From Thermoanaerobacteraceae bacterium (GTDB taxonomy: Bacteria; Bacillota; Thermoanaerobacteria; Thermoanaerobacterales; UBA4877), in assembly GCA_030016635.1 (NCBI GenBank), contig JASEJQ010000021.1:1-34277 (forward strand): a stretch of 34,277 nt of DNA, written 5' to 3'. Shown piece by piece: positions 9,056-18,525 of the stretch. A program made the translations under genes and the position numbers. The notes below the pieces were generated by a model that had not been told where the DNA came from, made no database searches, and saw only the letters and a list, made by a program, of their open reading frames with translations. Positions within the stretch are counted from its first letter, which is position 1. Every line of letters starts with the position of its first letter.

Positions 9056-10312
9056 TTGTTTTCAACTCTGGTCAACGCCTGGCACGTTAAGGATATAAGA
9101 AGCAGAATTCTGTTTACTCTTGGTATGATATTTGTCTTTAGAGCTGGTTCACACATACCGGTTCCCGGAATAGACGCATCTATTATTAGACAAATGGTCA
9201 ATAGCGGGCAGCTTCTGGGCTTTTTTGATGTTATTTCGGGTGGTTCATTCAGTAACTTCACTGTATTTGCTTTGAGCATTACACCTTACGTGACATCGTC
9301 AATTATAGTACAGCTCCTTACGATAGCAATTCCATCGTGGGAAGAAATGGCCAAGTCCGGTGAGGATGGCAGGAAGAAGTTAGCTCAATATACCAGATAT
9401 GGCACTGTGATATTGGCTTTTATTCAAGCCATAAGTATGACATATGGGTTAAGAAACGCAGTTACTGAGGCAACCACATTTAATTTGATATTAATTGCAT
9501 TTACCCTTACAGCAGGTACTGCTTTTTTGATGTGGCTTGGGGAACAAATTAACGACAAGGGGATAGGCAACGGTATATCAATGATAATTTTTGCTGGTAT
9601 AATTTCGAGAATTCCTAGCATGCTAGTGACTACCTATCAATACGTTAAGGCTGGTACGTCAAGCATAATAGGAGCTCTGATATTTTGGTTAGTAACATTG
9701 CTCATGATAGTTGCTATTGTTTACATTACAGAGGGACAGAGACGTATACCTATACAATACGCGAGAAGGCAGGTTGGCAGAAGGATGTATGGTGGACAAA
9801 GTACACATCTTCCACTGAGAGTAAATCCAACCGGTATGATACCAATTATATTTGCTGTTTCAATATTGCAGTTTCCATTGCAGATAGCTGCATTTTTTCC
9901 AAACAGTGGGTATGCAAACTTTATGAATACCTGGTTTAATACCGGTGGTGTACTTTATAATGTACTTGATGTGATTTTAATAATCTTCTTTACGTATTTC
10001 TATGCTGCTGTTGTGTTCAATCCTGAAGATGTAGCCGAAAATCTAAAAAAGTATGGTGGGTTTATACCAGGTATAAGACCAGGCAAACCAACAGCTGATT
10101 ATATAACAAAAATAATGAATAGGTTAGTAATGATTGGTGGTGTTTTCCTGGCCATCGTTACTATCATACCAGTAATAATAATGAAGATTACTGGCTTAAA
10201 CCTTTATTTCAGTGGCGCAGCTATACTAATAGCTGTTGGTGTGGCTCTTGATACAGTAAAACAGCTGGAATCACAGCTGGTTATGAGAAATTACCAGGGT
10301 TTTTTAAAGTAA
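9056..10312 (+). CDS. secY: Preprotein translocase subunit SecY
   Basis: SecY is the protein-conducting channel of the inner membrane. The 418-residue product has about ten hydrophobic segments, the N-terminal RAGSHIPVPGID plug-region motif, the signature GGSFSNFTVFALSITPYVTS, and the cytoplasmic loop QRRIPIQYARR that contacts ribosome and SecA. The start is TTG at 9056, with AGAGGTGA inside the rplO 3' end; no better start lies nearby. Normal length and position in the spc operon. Confidence 0.96.
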   Translation: MFSTLVNAWHVKDIRSRILFTLGMIFVFRAGSHIPVPGIDASIIRQMVNSGQLLGFFDVISGGSFSNFTVFALSITPYVTSSIIVQLLTIAIPSWEEMAKSGEDGRKKLAQYTRYGTVILAFIQAISMTYGLRNAVTEATTFNLILIAFTLTAGTAFLMWLGEQINDKGIGNGISMIIFAGIISRIPSMLVTTYQYVKAGTSSIIGALIFWLVTLLMIVAIVYITEGQRRIPIQYARRQVGRRMYGGQSTHLPLRVNPTGMIPIIFAVSILQFPLQIAAFFPNSGYANFMNTWFNTGGVLYNVLDVILIIFFTYFYAAVVFNPEDVAENLKKYGGFIPGIRPGKPTADYITKIMNRLVMIGGVFLAIVTIIPVIIMKITGLNLYFSGAAILIAVGVALDTVKQLESQLVMRNYQGFLK

Positions 10313-10325
10313 GAGGTGTAAGACC

Positions 10326-10979
10326 GTGAGATTAGTTATAATCGGCCCGCCAGGTGCAGGCAAGGGGACGCAAGCAAAATTAATTTCCCACCACTTTGAT
10401 ATTCCGCATATATCTACAGGAGATATGCTTAGAGAAAATATAGCAGCAGGTAATGAAATTGGAACATTGGCCAAAAGATATACTGAACAAGGGCTTTTGG
10501 TTCCTGATGATATAGTAAATTGCATGGTAGAAGAAAGACTGTCCCATCCAGATGCTACCAAAGGCTTTTTGCTTGATGGTTATCCAAGGACTGTAGACCA
10601 GGCTGATGCGTTAAAATTAATTTTGGCAAAAAAGGGTAATAATTTAAACGCAGTGATTAATCTTGAAATTTCCAGGGAAAAATTAATAAGTAGGATAGCA
10701 GGGCGAAGAATATGCGAAAATTGCGGAGCTTCTTTCAATATTATTACGAATCCTCCCAGAGTGAGCTGTATATGTGATAACTGTGGCGGTAGATTGATAC
10801 AGAGGCACGATGACAATGTTGACATTGCAGCTACGAGGGTGGATGTGTATATGAAAGAAACAAAACCGCTGATTGATTACTATAAATCATTATCTTTACT
10901 TTATGTAATTGATGCTGACAGATCTATAGAGCAGGTATTTGAAGACATATGTAACAAATTGGAGTGCGACATTGAATGA
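10326..10979 (+). CDS. adk: Adenylate kinase, zinc-LID form
   Basis: Adenylate kinase interconverts ATP + AMP and 2 ADP in the cytosol. The 217-residue protein has the P-loop GPPGAGKGT at residues 7-15, the NMP-binding part STGDMLRE, and FLLDGYPRT at about 81-89. The LID contains C130, C133, C150 and C153 in the spacing CxxC-16-CxxC, the structural zinc site of Gram-positive and thermophilic enzymes. The start is GTG at 10326 after AAGAGGTG. Its TGA overlaps the map ATG by four bases (ATGA). Confidence 0.97.
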   Translation: MRLVIIGPPGAGKGTQAKLISHHFDIPHISTGDMLRENIAAGNEIGTLAKRYTEQGLLVPDDIVNCMVEERLSHPDATKGFLLDGYPRTVDQADALKLILAKKGNNLNAVINLEISREKLISRIAGRRICENCGASFNIITNPPRVSCICDNCGGRLIQRHDDNVDIAATRVDVYMKETKPLIDYYKSLSLLYVIDADRSIEQVFEDICNKLECDIE

Positions 10980-11722
10980 TAATTATTAAATCAGAAAATG
11001 AAATTTCTGTAATGAGAAAAGCAGGTATAATAGTCAAAAATACACTTGAGTTTATTGAAGAGCATATAAGACCTGGTGTATCTACTGGATACTTAGATTC
11101 AACTGCTGAGGAATTTATTTTAAAGCAGAATGCCTATCCGGGTTTCAAAGGATACGAGGGCTTCCCTGCCAGTATATGTACATCAATAAATGAAGAGGTA
11201 GTGCATGGAATTCCCAGTGCAGACAGGATTTTAAAAACTGGTGATATAATAAGCATTGATGTTGGTGCAATATATCAAGGGTTTTATGGTGATGCGGCAA
11301 GAACATTTCCTGTTGGTGAGATTGATGAAACAGCGAAAAGATTGATAGAGGTGACAAGGGAAAGTTTCTTCGAGGGCATAAAGTTTGCACGGTTTGGCTA
11401 TAGGTTATATGATATTTCTAATGCCATCCAGACGCATGTGGAAACTAATGGCTTTTCAGTGGTCAGAGATTACGTTGGCCATGGTATCGGCCGTGACATG
11501 CATGAGGATCCACAAATACCAAATTATGGACCCAAAGGGAAAGGGCCACGCCTGCTTCCTGGAATGGCTCTGGCTATTGAACCCATGGTAAATGCAGGCA
11601 GTTATAGGGTCAAGACATTACCTAATAAATGGACCGTTATTACTGCTGATAAAAGCTTATCTGCCCACTACGAGAACACGATAGTAATAACGGAGAATGA
11701 ACCTGAAATTCTTACATTATGA
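10976..11722 (+). CDS. map: Methionine aminopeptidase, type I
   Basis: Removes the initiator methionine from new proteins. The 248-residue product shows the full dinuclear metal site expected from E. coli MetAP: D95 and D106 (IDVGAIYQGFYGD), H169 (GHGIG), E202 (ALAIEP) and E233 (HYENT). It lacks the N-terminal zinc-finger extension, so it is the short type Ia form. The start overlaps the adk stop by four bases. The adk-map-infA order is typical of Firmicutes. Confidence 0.97.
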   Translation: MIIIKSENEISVMRKAGIIVKNTLEFIEEHIRPGVSTGYLDSTAEEFILKQNAYPGFKGYEGFPASICTSINEEVVHGIPSADRILKTGDIISIDVGAIYQGFYGDAARTFPVGEIDETAKRLIEVTRESFFEGIKFARFGYRLYDISNAIQTHVETNGFSVVRDYVGHGIGRDMHEDPQIPNYGPKGKGPRLLPGMALAIEPMVNAGSYRVKTLPNKWTVITADKSLSAHYENTIVITENEPEILTL

Positions 11723-11738
11723 TGATTGGGGGACTTCC

Positions 11739-12026
11739 ATGGATGGTGTAGATTTAAAAGTGGGTCAGGTTGTTAAATCGAAGGCTGGTAGGGATAAAGG
11801 CAGACTGTTTATTGTGCTGAATGTGGAAGACCCTTATGCTTATATTGCAGATGGCTTGTTGAGAAAAATTGAAAAGCCAAAGAAAAAGAAGATAAAACAC
11901 CTGATGAAGTATAATGTAATAGATGAAAGCATAAGAAACAAGATTGTAAATGGGAAAAAATTTACAAATGCAGAGCTTCGTAAAATTCTCCTTAACATTA
12001 GCCTCAATGAATTAAATGAGGAATAA
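11739..12026 (+). CDS. KOW-domain RNA-binding protein, L14e-like
   Basis: A 95-residue basic protein beginning [20 protein letters not shown]; the KOW-type motif spans about residues 6-30 and a lysine-rich patch (KPKKKKIKH) follows. Members of this family resemble eukaryotic/archaeal ribosomal protein L14e and are often found between map and infA in Clostridia; their function is not well established, and a ribosome-associated role is inferred from fold and place. ATG at 11739 is chosen because GGGGG at 11728-11732 lies about six bases before it; an in-frame ATG at 11697 is inside map and has no site. Confidence 0.85.
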   Translation: MDGVDLKVGQVVKSKAGRDKGRLFIVLNVEDPYAYIADGLLRKIEKPKKKKIKHLMKYNVIDESIRNKIVNGKKFTNAELRKILLNISLNELNEE

Positions 12027-12042
12027 AGGAGGTTTTGATAAT

Positions 12043-12261
12043 TTGTCCAAGGATGATGTAATTGAAGTGGAAGGGACAGTGCTTGAGGCATTGCCAAATG
12101 CTATGTTTCAGGTAAAACTGGAGAACGGTCATGTTATATTGGCTCATATATCAGGGAAATTACGAATGAATTTTATAAAGATACTGCCTGGAGACAAAGT
12201 AAAGGTTGAATTATCACCATATGATTTGACAAGAGGTAGAATTACGTGGCGTGCCAAATAA
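12043..12261 (+). CDS. infA: Translation initiation factor IF-1
   Basis: IF-1 binds the A site of the small subunit during initiation. The 72-residue S1-type OB-fold protein reads [20 protein letters not shown] at its N-terminus, and [20 protein letters not shown] and [11 protein letters not shown] later, which are diagnostic. The start is a TTG at 12043, ten bases after AAAGGAGG at 12025-12032, giving the exact family length; an in-frame ATG at 12016 would add nine foreign residues and sits before the site. Confidence 0.95.
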   Translation: MSKDDVIEVEGTVLEALPNAMFQVKLENGHVILAHISGKLRMNFIKILPGDKVKVELSPYDLTRGRITWRAK

Positions 12262-12275
12262 AGGAGGTAAACAAT

Positions 12276-12389
12276 ATGAAGGTTCGACCATCTGTAAAAC
12301 CTATGTGTGAAAAGTGTCGAATAATCAAAAGAAAGGGCAGAGTTATGATAATCTGTGAAAATCCAAAACATAAACAAAAGCAGGGTTAA
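12276..12389 (+). CDS. rpmJ: 50S ribosomal protein L36, zinc form
   Basis: A short gene of 37 codons plus stop, easily missed by length cut-offs. The product [20 protein letters not shown]… has the zinc ligands C11, C14, C27 and H32, the classical L36 pattern, and ends KHKQKQG. The ATG follows AAAGGAGG at 12261-12268 by seven bases. It lies between infA and rpsM, the standard Firmicutes place. L36 is a tiny rRNA-binding protein of the large subunit near the GTPase region. Confidence 0.97.
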   Translation: MKVRPSVKPMCEKCRIIKRKGRVMIICENPKHKQKQG

Positions 12390-12401
12390 GGAGGTGCTAA
12401 A

Positions 12402-12770
12402 ATGGCAAGAATAGCTGGAGTGGATTTGCCAAGAGAAAAAAGAGCAGAAATAGGCCTCACATATATATTCGGAGTTGGACGTTCCAGAGCTAAACAAATA
12501 TTGGAAAAGGCTGGTGTAAGTCCTGACACCAAAATTAAGGATTTAACTGATGAAGAGGTAAATAGACTAAGAGACATTATTGAAAAAGAATACAAGGTGG
12601 AAGGTGAGTTAAGACGTGAAGTAGCACAAAATATCAAACGCCTTGTAGACATTGGTTGTTATAGAGGTATAAGACATAGAAGAGGACTTCCTGTAAGAGG
12701 ACAGAGAACGAGAACAAATGCCAGAACCAGGAAAGGTCCTAAGAAGACAGTAGCTAAGAAGAAAAAATAA
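12402..12770 (+). CDS. rpsM: 30S ribosomal protein S13
   Basis: S13 in the head contacts P-site tRNA and bridges to the large subunit. The 122-residue product begins [20 protein letters not shown] and has the helix-two-turn-helix region [17 protein letters not shown] and the C-terminal [20 protein letters not shown] with a basic tail. AAGGAGGTG lies upstream. Typical. Confidence 0.97.
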   Translation: MARIAGVDLPREKRAEIGLTYIFGVGRSRAKQILEKAGVSPDTKIKDLTDEEVNRLRDIIEKEYKVEGELRREVAQNIKRLVDIGCYRGIRHRRGLPVRGQRTRTNARTRKGPKKTVAKKKK

Positions 12771-12782
12771 GGAGGGAATTTG

Positions 12783-13175
12783 ATGCCGACTAAGACAAAG
12801 AGAACACGTAAAAAACGTGAGCACAAACATGTTGAAAGCGGTATAGCTCATATACATTCCACTTTTAATAATACAATAGTCACCATTACAGACTTAGCAG
12901 GAAACGCCCTTTCTTGGGCCAGTGCAGGAGGGGTTGGTTTTAAAGGATCAAGGAAGTCCACTCCTTTTGCTGCGCAGATAGCTGCAGAAAATGCTGCAAA
13001 AGCGGCTCAAGAGTTTGGCTTGAAATCTGTAGAGGTATATGTTAAAGGACCTGGAGCCGGGAGAGAAGCTGCTATAAGAGCTTTGCAGGCTGCAGGCATA
13101 GAAGTCAATGCAATAAAAGATGTTACACCAATTCCTCATAATGGCTGCAGACCACCAAAGCGTAGAAGGGTTTAA
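12783..13175 (+). CDS. rpsK: 30S ribosomal protein S11
   Basis: S11 lies in the platform near the E site and mRNA exit. The 130-residue product has [34 protein letters not shown] and the ending [18 protein letters not shown], which is strongly conserved. TTG at 12780 and ATG at 12783 are adjacent in frame; the ATG is preferred, six bases from GGAGGG. Confidence 0.97.
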   Translation: MPTKTKRTRKKREHKHVESGIAHIHSTFNNTIVTITDLAGNALSWASAGGVGFKGSRKSTPFAAQIAAENAAKAAQEFGLKSVEVYVKGPGAGREAAIRALQAAGIEVNAIKDVTPIPHNGCRPPKRRRV

Positions 13176-13192
13176 GGAGGTGAAATCAATTT

Positions 13193-13813
13193 ATGTCAAA
13201 ATATATTGGACCATCATGTAAGTTGTGCCGCAGGGAAGGCCAGAAACTTTTCCTGAAAGGTGATAAATGCTATACCGATAAATGTCCTGTGGCAAGGCGT
13301 CCTTATGCCCCTGGACAGCATGGTCAGAGCAGGAAAAAGATGAGCTATTATGGAACTCAGTTAAGAGAAAAGCAGAAGGCCAAAAGGGTATATGGAATAA
13401 TGGAAAGGCAGTTCAGGAGATATTTTGAGGAAGCTGAGCGCATGAAGGGTATGACTGGCGATAATTTGTTCCAGCTATTGGAAAGAAGACTGGATAATGT
13501 GGTATACAGAATGGGATTTGCTTCATCCAGGCCACAGGCAAAGGAGATGGTAAGTCACGGTTTCTTCAAAGTAAATGGTAAAAAGATTGATGCACCGGCT
13601 TATAATATAAAGTTAAATGATGTAATTACAGTAAGCGATAGGCATAAAGATAATGAAATGATTAAAGGTAACCTTGATATTCAGAGAACCATTCCAGCCT
13701 GGTTATCCGTAGATAGGGATAAAATGGAGGGTGTTGTTGTTGGAATGCCTAAGAAGGAAGATATGGATATACAGTTTGAGGATCACCTTATAATCGAGCT
13801 TTATTCGAAATAA
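13193..13813 (+). CDS. rpsD: 30S ribosomal protein S4, zinc form
   Basis: S4 starts assembly of the 5' domain of 16S rRNA and can act as an antitermination factor. The 206-residue product is the cysteine-containing type, with C9, C12, C26 and C31 near the N-terminus, and an S4 RNA-binding domain from about residue 97 ([20 protein letters not shown]). Ends HLIIELYSK. It lies in the alpha operon between rpsK and rpoA, as in many Clostridia (elsewhere in Bacillus). Confidence 0.97.
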   Translation: MSKYIGPSCKLCRREGQKLFLKGDKCYTDKCPVARRPYAPGQHGQSRKKMSYYGTQLREKQKAKRVYGIMERQFRRYFEEAERMKGMTGDNLFQLLERRLDNVVYRMGFASSRPQAKEMVSHGFFKVNGKKIDAPAYNIKLNDVITVSDRHKDNEMIKGNLDIQRTIPAWLSVDRDKMEGVVVGMPKKEDMDIQFEDHLIIELYSK

Positions 13814-13857
13814 TAATGCCCTCAAATCCTGCCAGTTATTAAGGAGGGTTATAATTA

Positions 13858-14805
13858 ATGTTAGAAATAGAAAAGCCTAAAATTGACAGGGCAGAGGTTT
13901 CAGATGACGAAACCTATGGTAAATTTATAATTGAGCCACTGGAAAGAGGTTATGGCATTACCCTGGGCAATGCAATGAGAAGAATAATGCTTTCTTCATT
14001 GCCTGGGGCAGCTGTTTCCTCTGTAAAAATAGATGGGGTGCTGCATGAGTTTTCAACTATACCTGGTGTGAAAGAAGATGTAGTTGAGATTATTTTAAAT
14101 CTTAAAGAGCTATCAGTTAAATTGTATAGCCCTGAAACAAAGATAGCAAGAATCGAAGCAGTTGGACCTGGAGTTGTAAAGGGTGGGGATATAAAAACCG
14201 ATGGTGATGTGGAAATAGTTAATCCTGACCTTCATATAGCAACCCTGGAACAAAATGCAAAGCTGAATATGGAGCTTACCATTACACCCGGACGTGGTTA
14301 TGTCACAGCTGAAAAGAATAAAAAGCAGGATCAGCCTATCGGGATCATACCTATAGATTCAATTTATACTCCAGTAAAGAGGGTAAACTTCAGTGTGGAT
14401 AATACAAGGGTTGGTCAGATAACAGATTATGATAGACTTACCCTTGAGGTATGGACCAACGGAACATTAAAGCCCGATGAGGCTATCAGTCTCGCTGCTA
14501 AAATTATGATTGAGCATTTGAATCTATTTGTAGGCCTTACAGAAAAAATTGATGATATAGAAATTGTTGAAGAAAAGGAAGAAGATAAAAGGGATAAGGT
14601 CCTGGATATGACCATAGAGGAGTTGGATCTGTCCGTAAGATCATATAACTGTCTGAAAAGAGCCGGCATAAATACTGTAGAAGACCTTATTCAACGTACA
14701 GAGGAAGATATGATGAAGGTCCGAAATCTTGGCAAAAAATCTCTGGAAGAGGTACAACAAAAGCTGGCACTCCTGGGCCTTAGTCTGAAGAAAAGCGAGG
14801 AATAG
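13858..14805 (+). CDS. rpoA: RNA polymerase subunit alpha
   Basis: Alpha nucleates polymerase assembly and its C-terminal domain touches UP elements and activators. The 315-residue product has an N-terminal assembly domain ([20 protein letters not shown] at about 29-48) up to about residue 230, an acidic linker near 236-250, and a C-terminal helix-hairpin-helix domain ([25 protein letters not shown]). Length is typical for Firmicutes. The ATG follows AAGGAGGG. Confidence 0.98.
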   Translation: MLEIEKPKIDRAEVSDDETYGKFIIEPLERGYGITLGNAMRRIMLSSLPGAAVSSVKIDGVLHEFSTIPGVKEDVVEIILNLKELSVKLYSPETKIARIEAVGPGVVKGGDIKTDGDVEIVNPDLHIATLEQNAKLNMELTITPGRGYVTAEKNKKQDQPIGIIPIDSIYTPVKRVNFSVDNTRVGQITDYDRLTLEVWTNGTLKPDEAISLAAKIMIEHLNLFVGLTEKIDDIEIVEEKEEDKRDKVLDMTIEELDLSVRSYNCLKRAGINTVEDLIQRTEEDMMKVRNLGKKSLEEVQQKLALLGLSLKKSEE

Positions 14806-14819
14806 AGAGGAGGTAAATC

Positions 14820-15158
14820 ATGGGCTACAGAAAATTAGGAAGGCCTTCTGCTCATAGAAGAGCTATGCTTAGAAATCTTGTTACCTCACTGCTCAAGCAT
14901 GATAAGATTATAACTACTGAGACAAGAGCAAAAGAGGTCAGGTCTCTGGCAGAACATATGATAACCTTAGGGAAAAGAGGAGATCTACATTCAAGAAGAC
15001 AGGCTCTATCCTTCATGCTTGATGAATCCACTGTAAAGAAATTATTTGATGAGATAGCCCCGAAGTATGCAGATAGAAATGGTGGATATACCAGGATTAT
15101 AAAGCTTGGCAATAGGAGGGGCGATGGTGCACCAGAGGTAATAATAGAGCTTGTATAG
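14820..15158 (+). CDS. rplQ: 50S ribosomal protein L17
   Basis: L17 lies near the tunnel exit. The 112-residue product starts [20 protein letters not shown] and has [20 protein letters not shown], the standard family opening, and ends [12 protein letters not shown]. It is the last gene of the alpha operon; a strong terminator hairpin begins seven bases after the stop. Confidence 0.97.
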   Translation: MGYRKLGRPSAHRRAMLRNLVTSLLKHDKIITTETRAKEVRSLAEHMITLGKRGDLHSRRQALSFMLDESTVKKLFDEIAPKYADRNGGYTRIIKLGNRRGDGAPEVIIELV

Positions 15159-15164
15159 ATTATG

Positions 15165-15196
15165 TAGGGATTAAGTTTTCTTAATCCCTATTTTAG
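15165..15196 (+). terminator. Intrinsic terminator after rplQ
   Basis: A perfect 11-bp stem (TAGGGATTAAG, 15165-15175, with CTTAATCCCTA, 15180-15190) closes a TTTT loop and is followed by TTTT and, after a short AG/AATA interruption, a second run of six T (15201-15206). It closes the superoperon. Because ecfA1 begins only 16 bases after the second T run without a clear promoter in between, partial read-through into the ECF genes is likely. Confidence 0.85.
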
Positions 15197-15221
15197 AATA
15201 TTTTTTAGAAGGTGTACCGAT

Positions 15222-16061
15222 ATGGATAATTTTTTTATAAAGACAAAGAATTTGACATATATATATGGGAAAGAAAAGAACAGCAAACCTGCTTTAAAGA
15301 ACATTGATGTAGGTATAAAAAAGGGAGAGTTTGTTGCAATCCTTGGTGAAAATGGTTCTGGTAAATCGACGTTTGCACGGCTTTTAAATGCCCTGATTAT
15401 TCCCACAGATGGAGAGGTATTTATAAAGGGCATAAATACTAAAGATAGTACAAAAGTCTGGGATATCCGTCAGACTGTAGGCATGGTTTTTCAAAATCCA
15501 GATAATCAGCTTGTTGCCACAATAGTAGAGGATGATGTTGCTTTTGGCCCTGAGAATCTTGGGATTAAGCCAGATGAGATAAGAAAACGGGTAGATATGG
15601 CTTTAAAAGCTGTAGACATGTATGAATACAGGTTTAAAGAGCCACACCGTCTTTCGGGGGGGCAAAAACAGAGGGTTGCTATTGCAGGTATTATAGCAAT
15701 GAAACCAGAATGTATAGTCCTGGATGAACCTACAGCTATGTTGGACCCTTTGGGAAGGTCCGAAGTTATGGAAACAATCGTTAGACTGAATAAAGAAGAA
15801 GGAATTACCATAATACTTATTACGCATTTTATGGAAGAAGCTGTTCTGGCGGACAGGGTAATAGTTATGAGCAAGGGGGAAATAAAAATGGACGGAACAC
15901 CTAAGAGCGTTTTTAGCGATGTTGAAAAGATTAGGAGCTACGGCCTGGATGTTCCACAGGTTACTGAATTATCATATTTGCTTAGACAGGATGGAATTAA
16001 TATTCCACCTGATATCCTTACAGTAGATGAAATGGTGGACGGTCTATGCCAATTAAAGTAG
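15222..16061 (+). CDS. ecfA1: ECF transporter ATPase EcfA1
   Basis: One of two ATPases that power energy-coupling factor vitamin and metal importers. The 279-residue product has Walker [10 protein letters not shown] at 42-50, the Q-loop at Q91, the ABC signature LSGGQ at 144-148 and Walker B CIVLDEP at 164-170. The post-signature part resembles CbiO proteins. The ATG at 15222 follows AAGGTG. It overlaps ecfA2 by 16 bases. No substrate-binding S component is next to it, so this is the shared module used by S components coded elsewhere. Confidence 0.95.
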   Translation: MDNFFIKTKNLTYIYGKEKNSKPALKNIDVGIKKGEFVAILGENGSGKSTFARLLNALIIPTDGEVFIKGINTKDSTKVWDIRQTVGMVFQNPDNQLVATIVEDDVAFGPENLGIKPDEIRKRVDMALKAVDMYEYRFKEPHRLSGGQKQRVAIAGIIAMKPECIVLDEPTAMLDPLGRSEVMETIVRLNKEEGITIILITHFMEEAVLADRVIVMSKGEIKMDGTPKSVFSDVEKIRSYGLDVPQVTELSYLLRQDGINIPPDILTVDEMVDGLCQLK

Positions 16062-16903
16062 AAGATGTAAGCTATATATATGGGAAAAATACCCCCTTTG
16101 AAACGAAAGCCCTGAATAATGTGAGTTTAGAAATAGATGATGGTGAATTCATTGGACTTATTGGACATACAGGTTCGGGTAAGTCCACATTAATTCAGCA
16201 TCTGAACGGCCTTTTAAAGCCTACCAGCGGAAAGATATTTGTTGATGGGATTGATATAACCGAACATGGTGTAAGTCTTAAAGAGGTTAGGAAAAAAATC
16301 GGACTTGTTTTTCAATATCCTGAACATCAGCTTTTCGAGGAGACTGTATATAAAGATGTAGCTTTTGGCCCAATAAATTTAGGAATAAATTCCGAAGAAA
16401 TTGACGAAAGAGTGAGATGGGCACTGACCGAGGTTGGCCTTGACTATGAATCTATAAAGGATATGTCTCCATTTGAGTTATCTGGTGGCCAGAGAAGAAG
16501 GGTGGCTATAGCCGGAGTGCTTTCAATGCTTCCCAAGGTTTTAATCCTTGATGAGCCTACTGCCGGTCTTGACCCAGGTGGAAGAGACGATATACTCAGG
16601 GAGATGAAAAAATTAAACAGTGAAAATGGCATTACTGTTATTCTGGTTTCTCATAGCATGGAAGATGTAGCTAGACTGGCTGATAGACTTATTGTTATGA
16701 ACAAGGGTGAAATAGTGCTAACAGATACACCACGAGAGGTTTTTAAAGAGTCGAAGTTATTGATGTCAATCGGGCTGGGCGTACCACAGATTACTCTTTT
16801 ATTTGAAAAGCTTAGAGAGAAAGGCTGGAATGTAAGAAGTGATGTTTTAACTGTGGAAGAGGCAAGAGATGACATATTGAAGAGGGTGAGGATAGATGCT
16901 TAG
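16046..16903 (+). CDS. ecfA2: ECF transporter ATPase EcfA2
   Basis: The partner ATPase, 285 residues, with Walker [10 protein letters not shown] at 40-48, LSGGQ at 145-149 and Walker B VLILDEP at 165-171. EcfA1 and EcfA2 form a heterodimer under the membrane protein EcfT. The start ATG lies inside the end of ecfA1 and the stop overlaps ecfT by eight bases, so the three genes are translationally linked. The order ecfA1-ecfA2-ecfT-truA after rplQ is the Firmicutes standard. Confidence 0.95.
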   Translation: MPIKVEDVSYIYGKNTPFETKALNNVSLEIDDGEFIGLIGHTGSGKSTLIQHLNGLLKPTSGKIFVDGIDITEHGVSLKEVRKKIGLVFQYPEHQLFEETVYKDVAFGPINLGINSEEIDERVRWALTEVGLDYESIKDMSPFELSGGQRRRVAIAGVLSMLPKVLILDEPTAGLDPGGRDDILREMKKLNSENGITVILVSHSMEDVARLADRLIVMNKGEIVLTDTPREVFKESKLLMSIGLGVPQITLLFEKLREKGWNVRSDVLTVEEARDDILKRVRIDA

Positions 16904-17699
16904 AGACATAACAATTGGTCAATATGTACCGGGAGAATCTGTTATACATCGTCTTGATCCGAGGACCAAGATACTGCTTACCTTGATATTTATAATTTCC
17001 TTATTTATCATTGTTAAGTTTTCCGGTTATATAATAGCAGCAGCTTTCCTGTTTGGAGTTATTTATCTTTCCCGAATACCTATAAAATATACGGTTAAAG
17101 GGCTCAGGGGAATACTTATAATACTTTTGATTACGATTTTGATTAATATGTTTATGACTCCAGGAAGGGTATTATGGTCATTTCTTTTTTTGAGAATAAC
17201 TTATGAAGGACTCACCCAGGCTGTTTTTATGGGATTAAGACTTGTTTTTTTGATTGTTGGAACATCACTTCTGACACTTACCACCCCCCCTATTATTATG
17301 ACCGATGGCATTGAGTATCTTCTAAAACCATTTAGACCTATAGGAGTACCTGCCCATGAGCTGGCGATGATGATGACTATAGCTTTAAGGTTTATTCCTA
17401 CTTTGATGGAGGAGACAGACAAGATAATGAAGGCTCAAATGGCAAGGGGAGCAGATTTTGAGAGTGGAAATGTGCTTAACAGGGCAAGGAGCATGGTGCC
17501 ACTTCTTGTGCCTTTATTTATAAATGCTTTTCGTAGAGCAGATGAACTGGCAATAGCTATGGAGGCAAGATGTTATAAGGGTGGAGAAGGAAGGACAAGA
17601 CTTCATGAATTGAAATACAGCCCAAAAGATTATATTGCATTTTTTATGACTTTTGTAATGGTAGGACTATTTATCTGGAACAGGTATTGGGTCTGGTAG
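16896..17699 (+). CDS. ecfT: ECF transporter transmembrane subunit EcfT
   Basis: A 267-residue membrane protein that couples the two ATPases to exchangeable S components. It has hydrophobic segments from about residue 25 and a final one at the C-terminus. The two coupling-helix motifs are visible: ARG in [11 protein letters not shown] and a variant ARC in [14 protein letters not shown]. The second reads ARC instead of the textbook ARG, a form I believe also occurs in other Clostridia. Two bases separate its TAG from truA. Confidence 0.94.
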   Translation: MLRDITIGQYVPGESVIHRLDPRTKILLTLIFIISLFIIVKFSGYIIAAAFLFGVIYLSRIPIKYTVKGLRGILIILLITILINMFMTPGRVLWSFLFLRITYEGLTQAVFMGLRLVFLIVGTSLLTLTTPPIIMTDGIEYLLKPFRPIGVPAHELAMMMTIALRFIPTLMEETDKIMKAQMARGADFESGNVLNRARSMVPLLVPLFINAFRRADELAIAMEARCYKGGEGRTRLHELKYSPKDYIAFFMTFVMVGLFIWNRYWVW

Positions 17700-17701
17700 A
17701 T

Positions 17702-18436
17702 ATGAGAAATATAAAGATAAAGGTTAGATATAAAGGGACTAATTATTGTGGTTGGCAGTCACAGATAAATGGTATTGCTGTTCAGGATGTTATAGAAGGG
17801 TCTATTAAAAAAGTTACTGGTGAAGAAGTAAAATTAATTGGTGCAGGCAGGACAGATGCTGGTGTACATGCCCTGGGTCAGGTGGCTAACTTTATGACTG
17901 CTTCTTCAATATCGGATAAAAGGTTTCCATTAGCATTAAATGCTAATTTGCCTGATGACATTGTAATTTACGATGCTGAAGAGGTGAATATTGATTTTAA
18001 TGCAAGATACGACGCTAAAGGGAAGCATTATAGATACTGCATCTGGAATTCCAGATACAGGCCTGGCCTTTTTGATGAATACTGTTACTGGCTCCCACAT
18101 GAGGTGGATATGGAAATAATGCAAGAGGCTTCAAAAATTTTTATTGGTACTCATGACTTTAAAAATTTTATGTCCTCAGGCAGCAGTATAAAAAATACAG
18201 TAAGGACTGTATGGGATATTGATGTATGCAAAAGAAAAGAAATCATCTACGTAGATGTTAAAGGAGAAGGGTTTTTATATAATATGGTAAGGCGGATTGC
18301 AGGTTGTCTTATAGAGATTGGAAAAGGGAAAAGGGATATTTCGGATGTTGCGAATTTAATTGACAATGAGGGATATTTTTTTAGCTATATGACACTGCCG
18401 GCTAAAGGACTATTTCTTGTGGAAGTATACTATTGA
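17702..18436 (+). CDS. truA: tRNA pseudouridine(38-40) synthase TruA
   Basis: Makes pseudouridine at positions 38-40 of the tRNA anticodon stem. The 244-residue product has the catalytic aspartate D52 in GAGRTDAGVHALGQ, the family's active-site block, and the C-terminal block GEGFLYNMVRRIAG. The ATG at 17702 is two bases after the ecfT stop; an in-frame TTG at 17687 lies inside ecfT and would add five residues not found in the family. The stop TGA is part of the -35 box of the next operon's promoter. Confidence 0.95.
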   Translation: MRNIKIKVRYKGTNYCGWQSQINGIAVQDVIEGSIKKVTGEEVKLIGAGRTDAGVHALGQVANFMTASSISDKRFPLALNANLPDDIVIYDAEEVNIDFNARYDAKGKHYRYCIWNSRYRPGLFDEYCYWLPHEVDMEIMQEASKIFIGTHDFKNFMSSGSSIKNTVRTVWDIDVCKRKEIIYVDVKGEGFLYNMVRRIAGCLIEIGKGKRDISDVANLIDNEGYFFSYMTLPAKGLFLVEVYY

Positions 18437-18461
18437 CATGATGAGCAAACTTTATTATACT
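18433..18461 (+). promoter_or_regulatory. Sigma-A promoter for rplM-rpsI
   Basis: TTGACA at 18433-18438 and TATACT at 18456-18461 are separated by exactly 17 bases, close to the ideal vegetative promoter. The -35 box overlaps the truA stop codon TGA (18434-18436). Transcription is expected to begin near 18467, giving a leader of about 60 bases before rplM. Confidence 0.85.
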
Positions 18462-18467
18462 GGAAAT

Positions 18468-18525
18468 AGTGTCTTGGAAGCCCCGCTAATTCTGGATACT
18501 AAACTCATATTCAGGAGGGAAAAGA
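18468..18525 (+). ncRNA. rplM 5' leader, probable L13 leader RNA
   Basis: The short untranslated leader can fold with AGTGTC (18468-18473) paired to GATACT (18495-18500), enclosing a C-rich loop segment GAAGCCCCGCTAAT. Firmicutes rplM genes are known to carry a structured autoregulatory leader (Rfam L13_leader) at this place, and this one has the right position and size. I cannot run the covariance model, so the assignment rests on place and the stem. The AGGAGGG ribosome-binding site at 18513-18519 lies outside the stem. Confidence 0.5.

Noticed and set aside
15207-15221. Separate promoter for ecfA1
   Set aside because: The space between the terminator and the ATG holds only a ribosome-binding site; expression is more likely by read-through.
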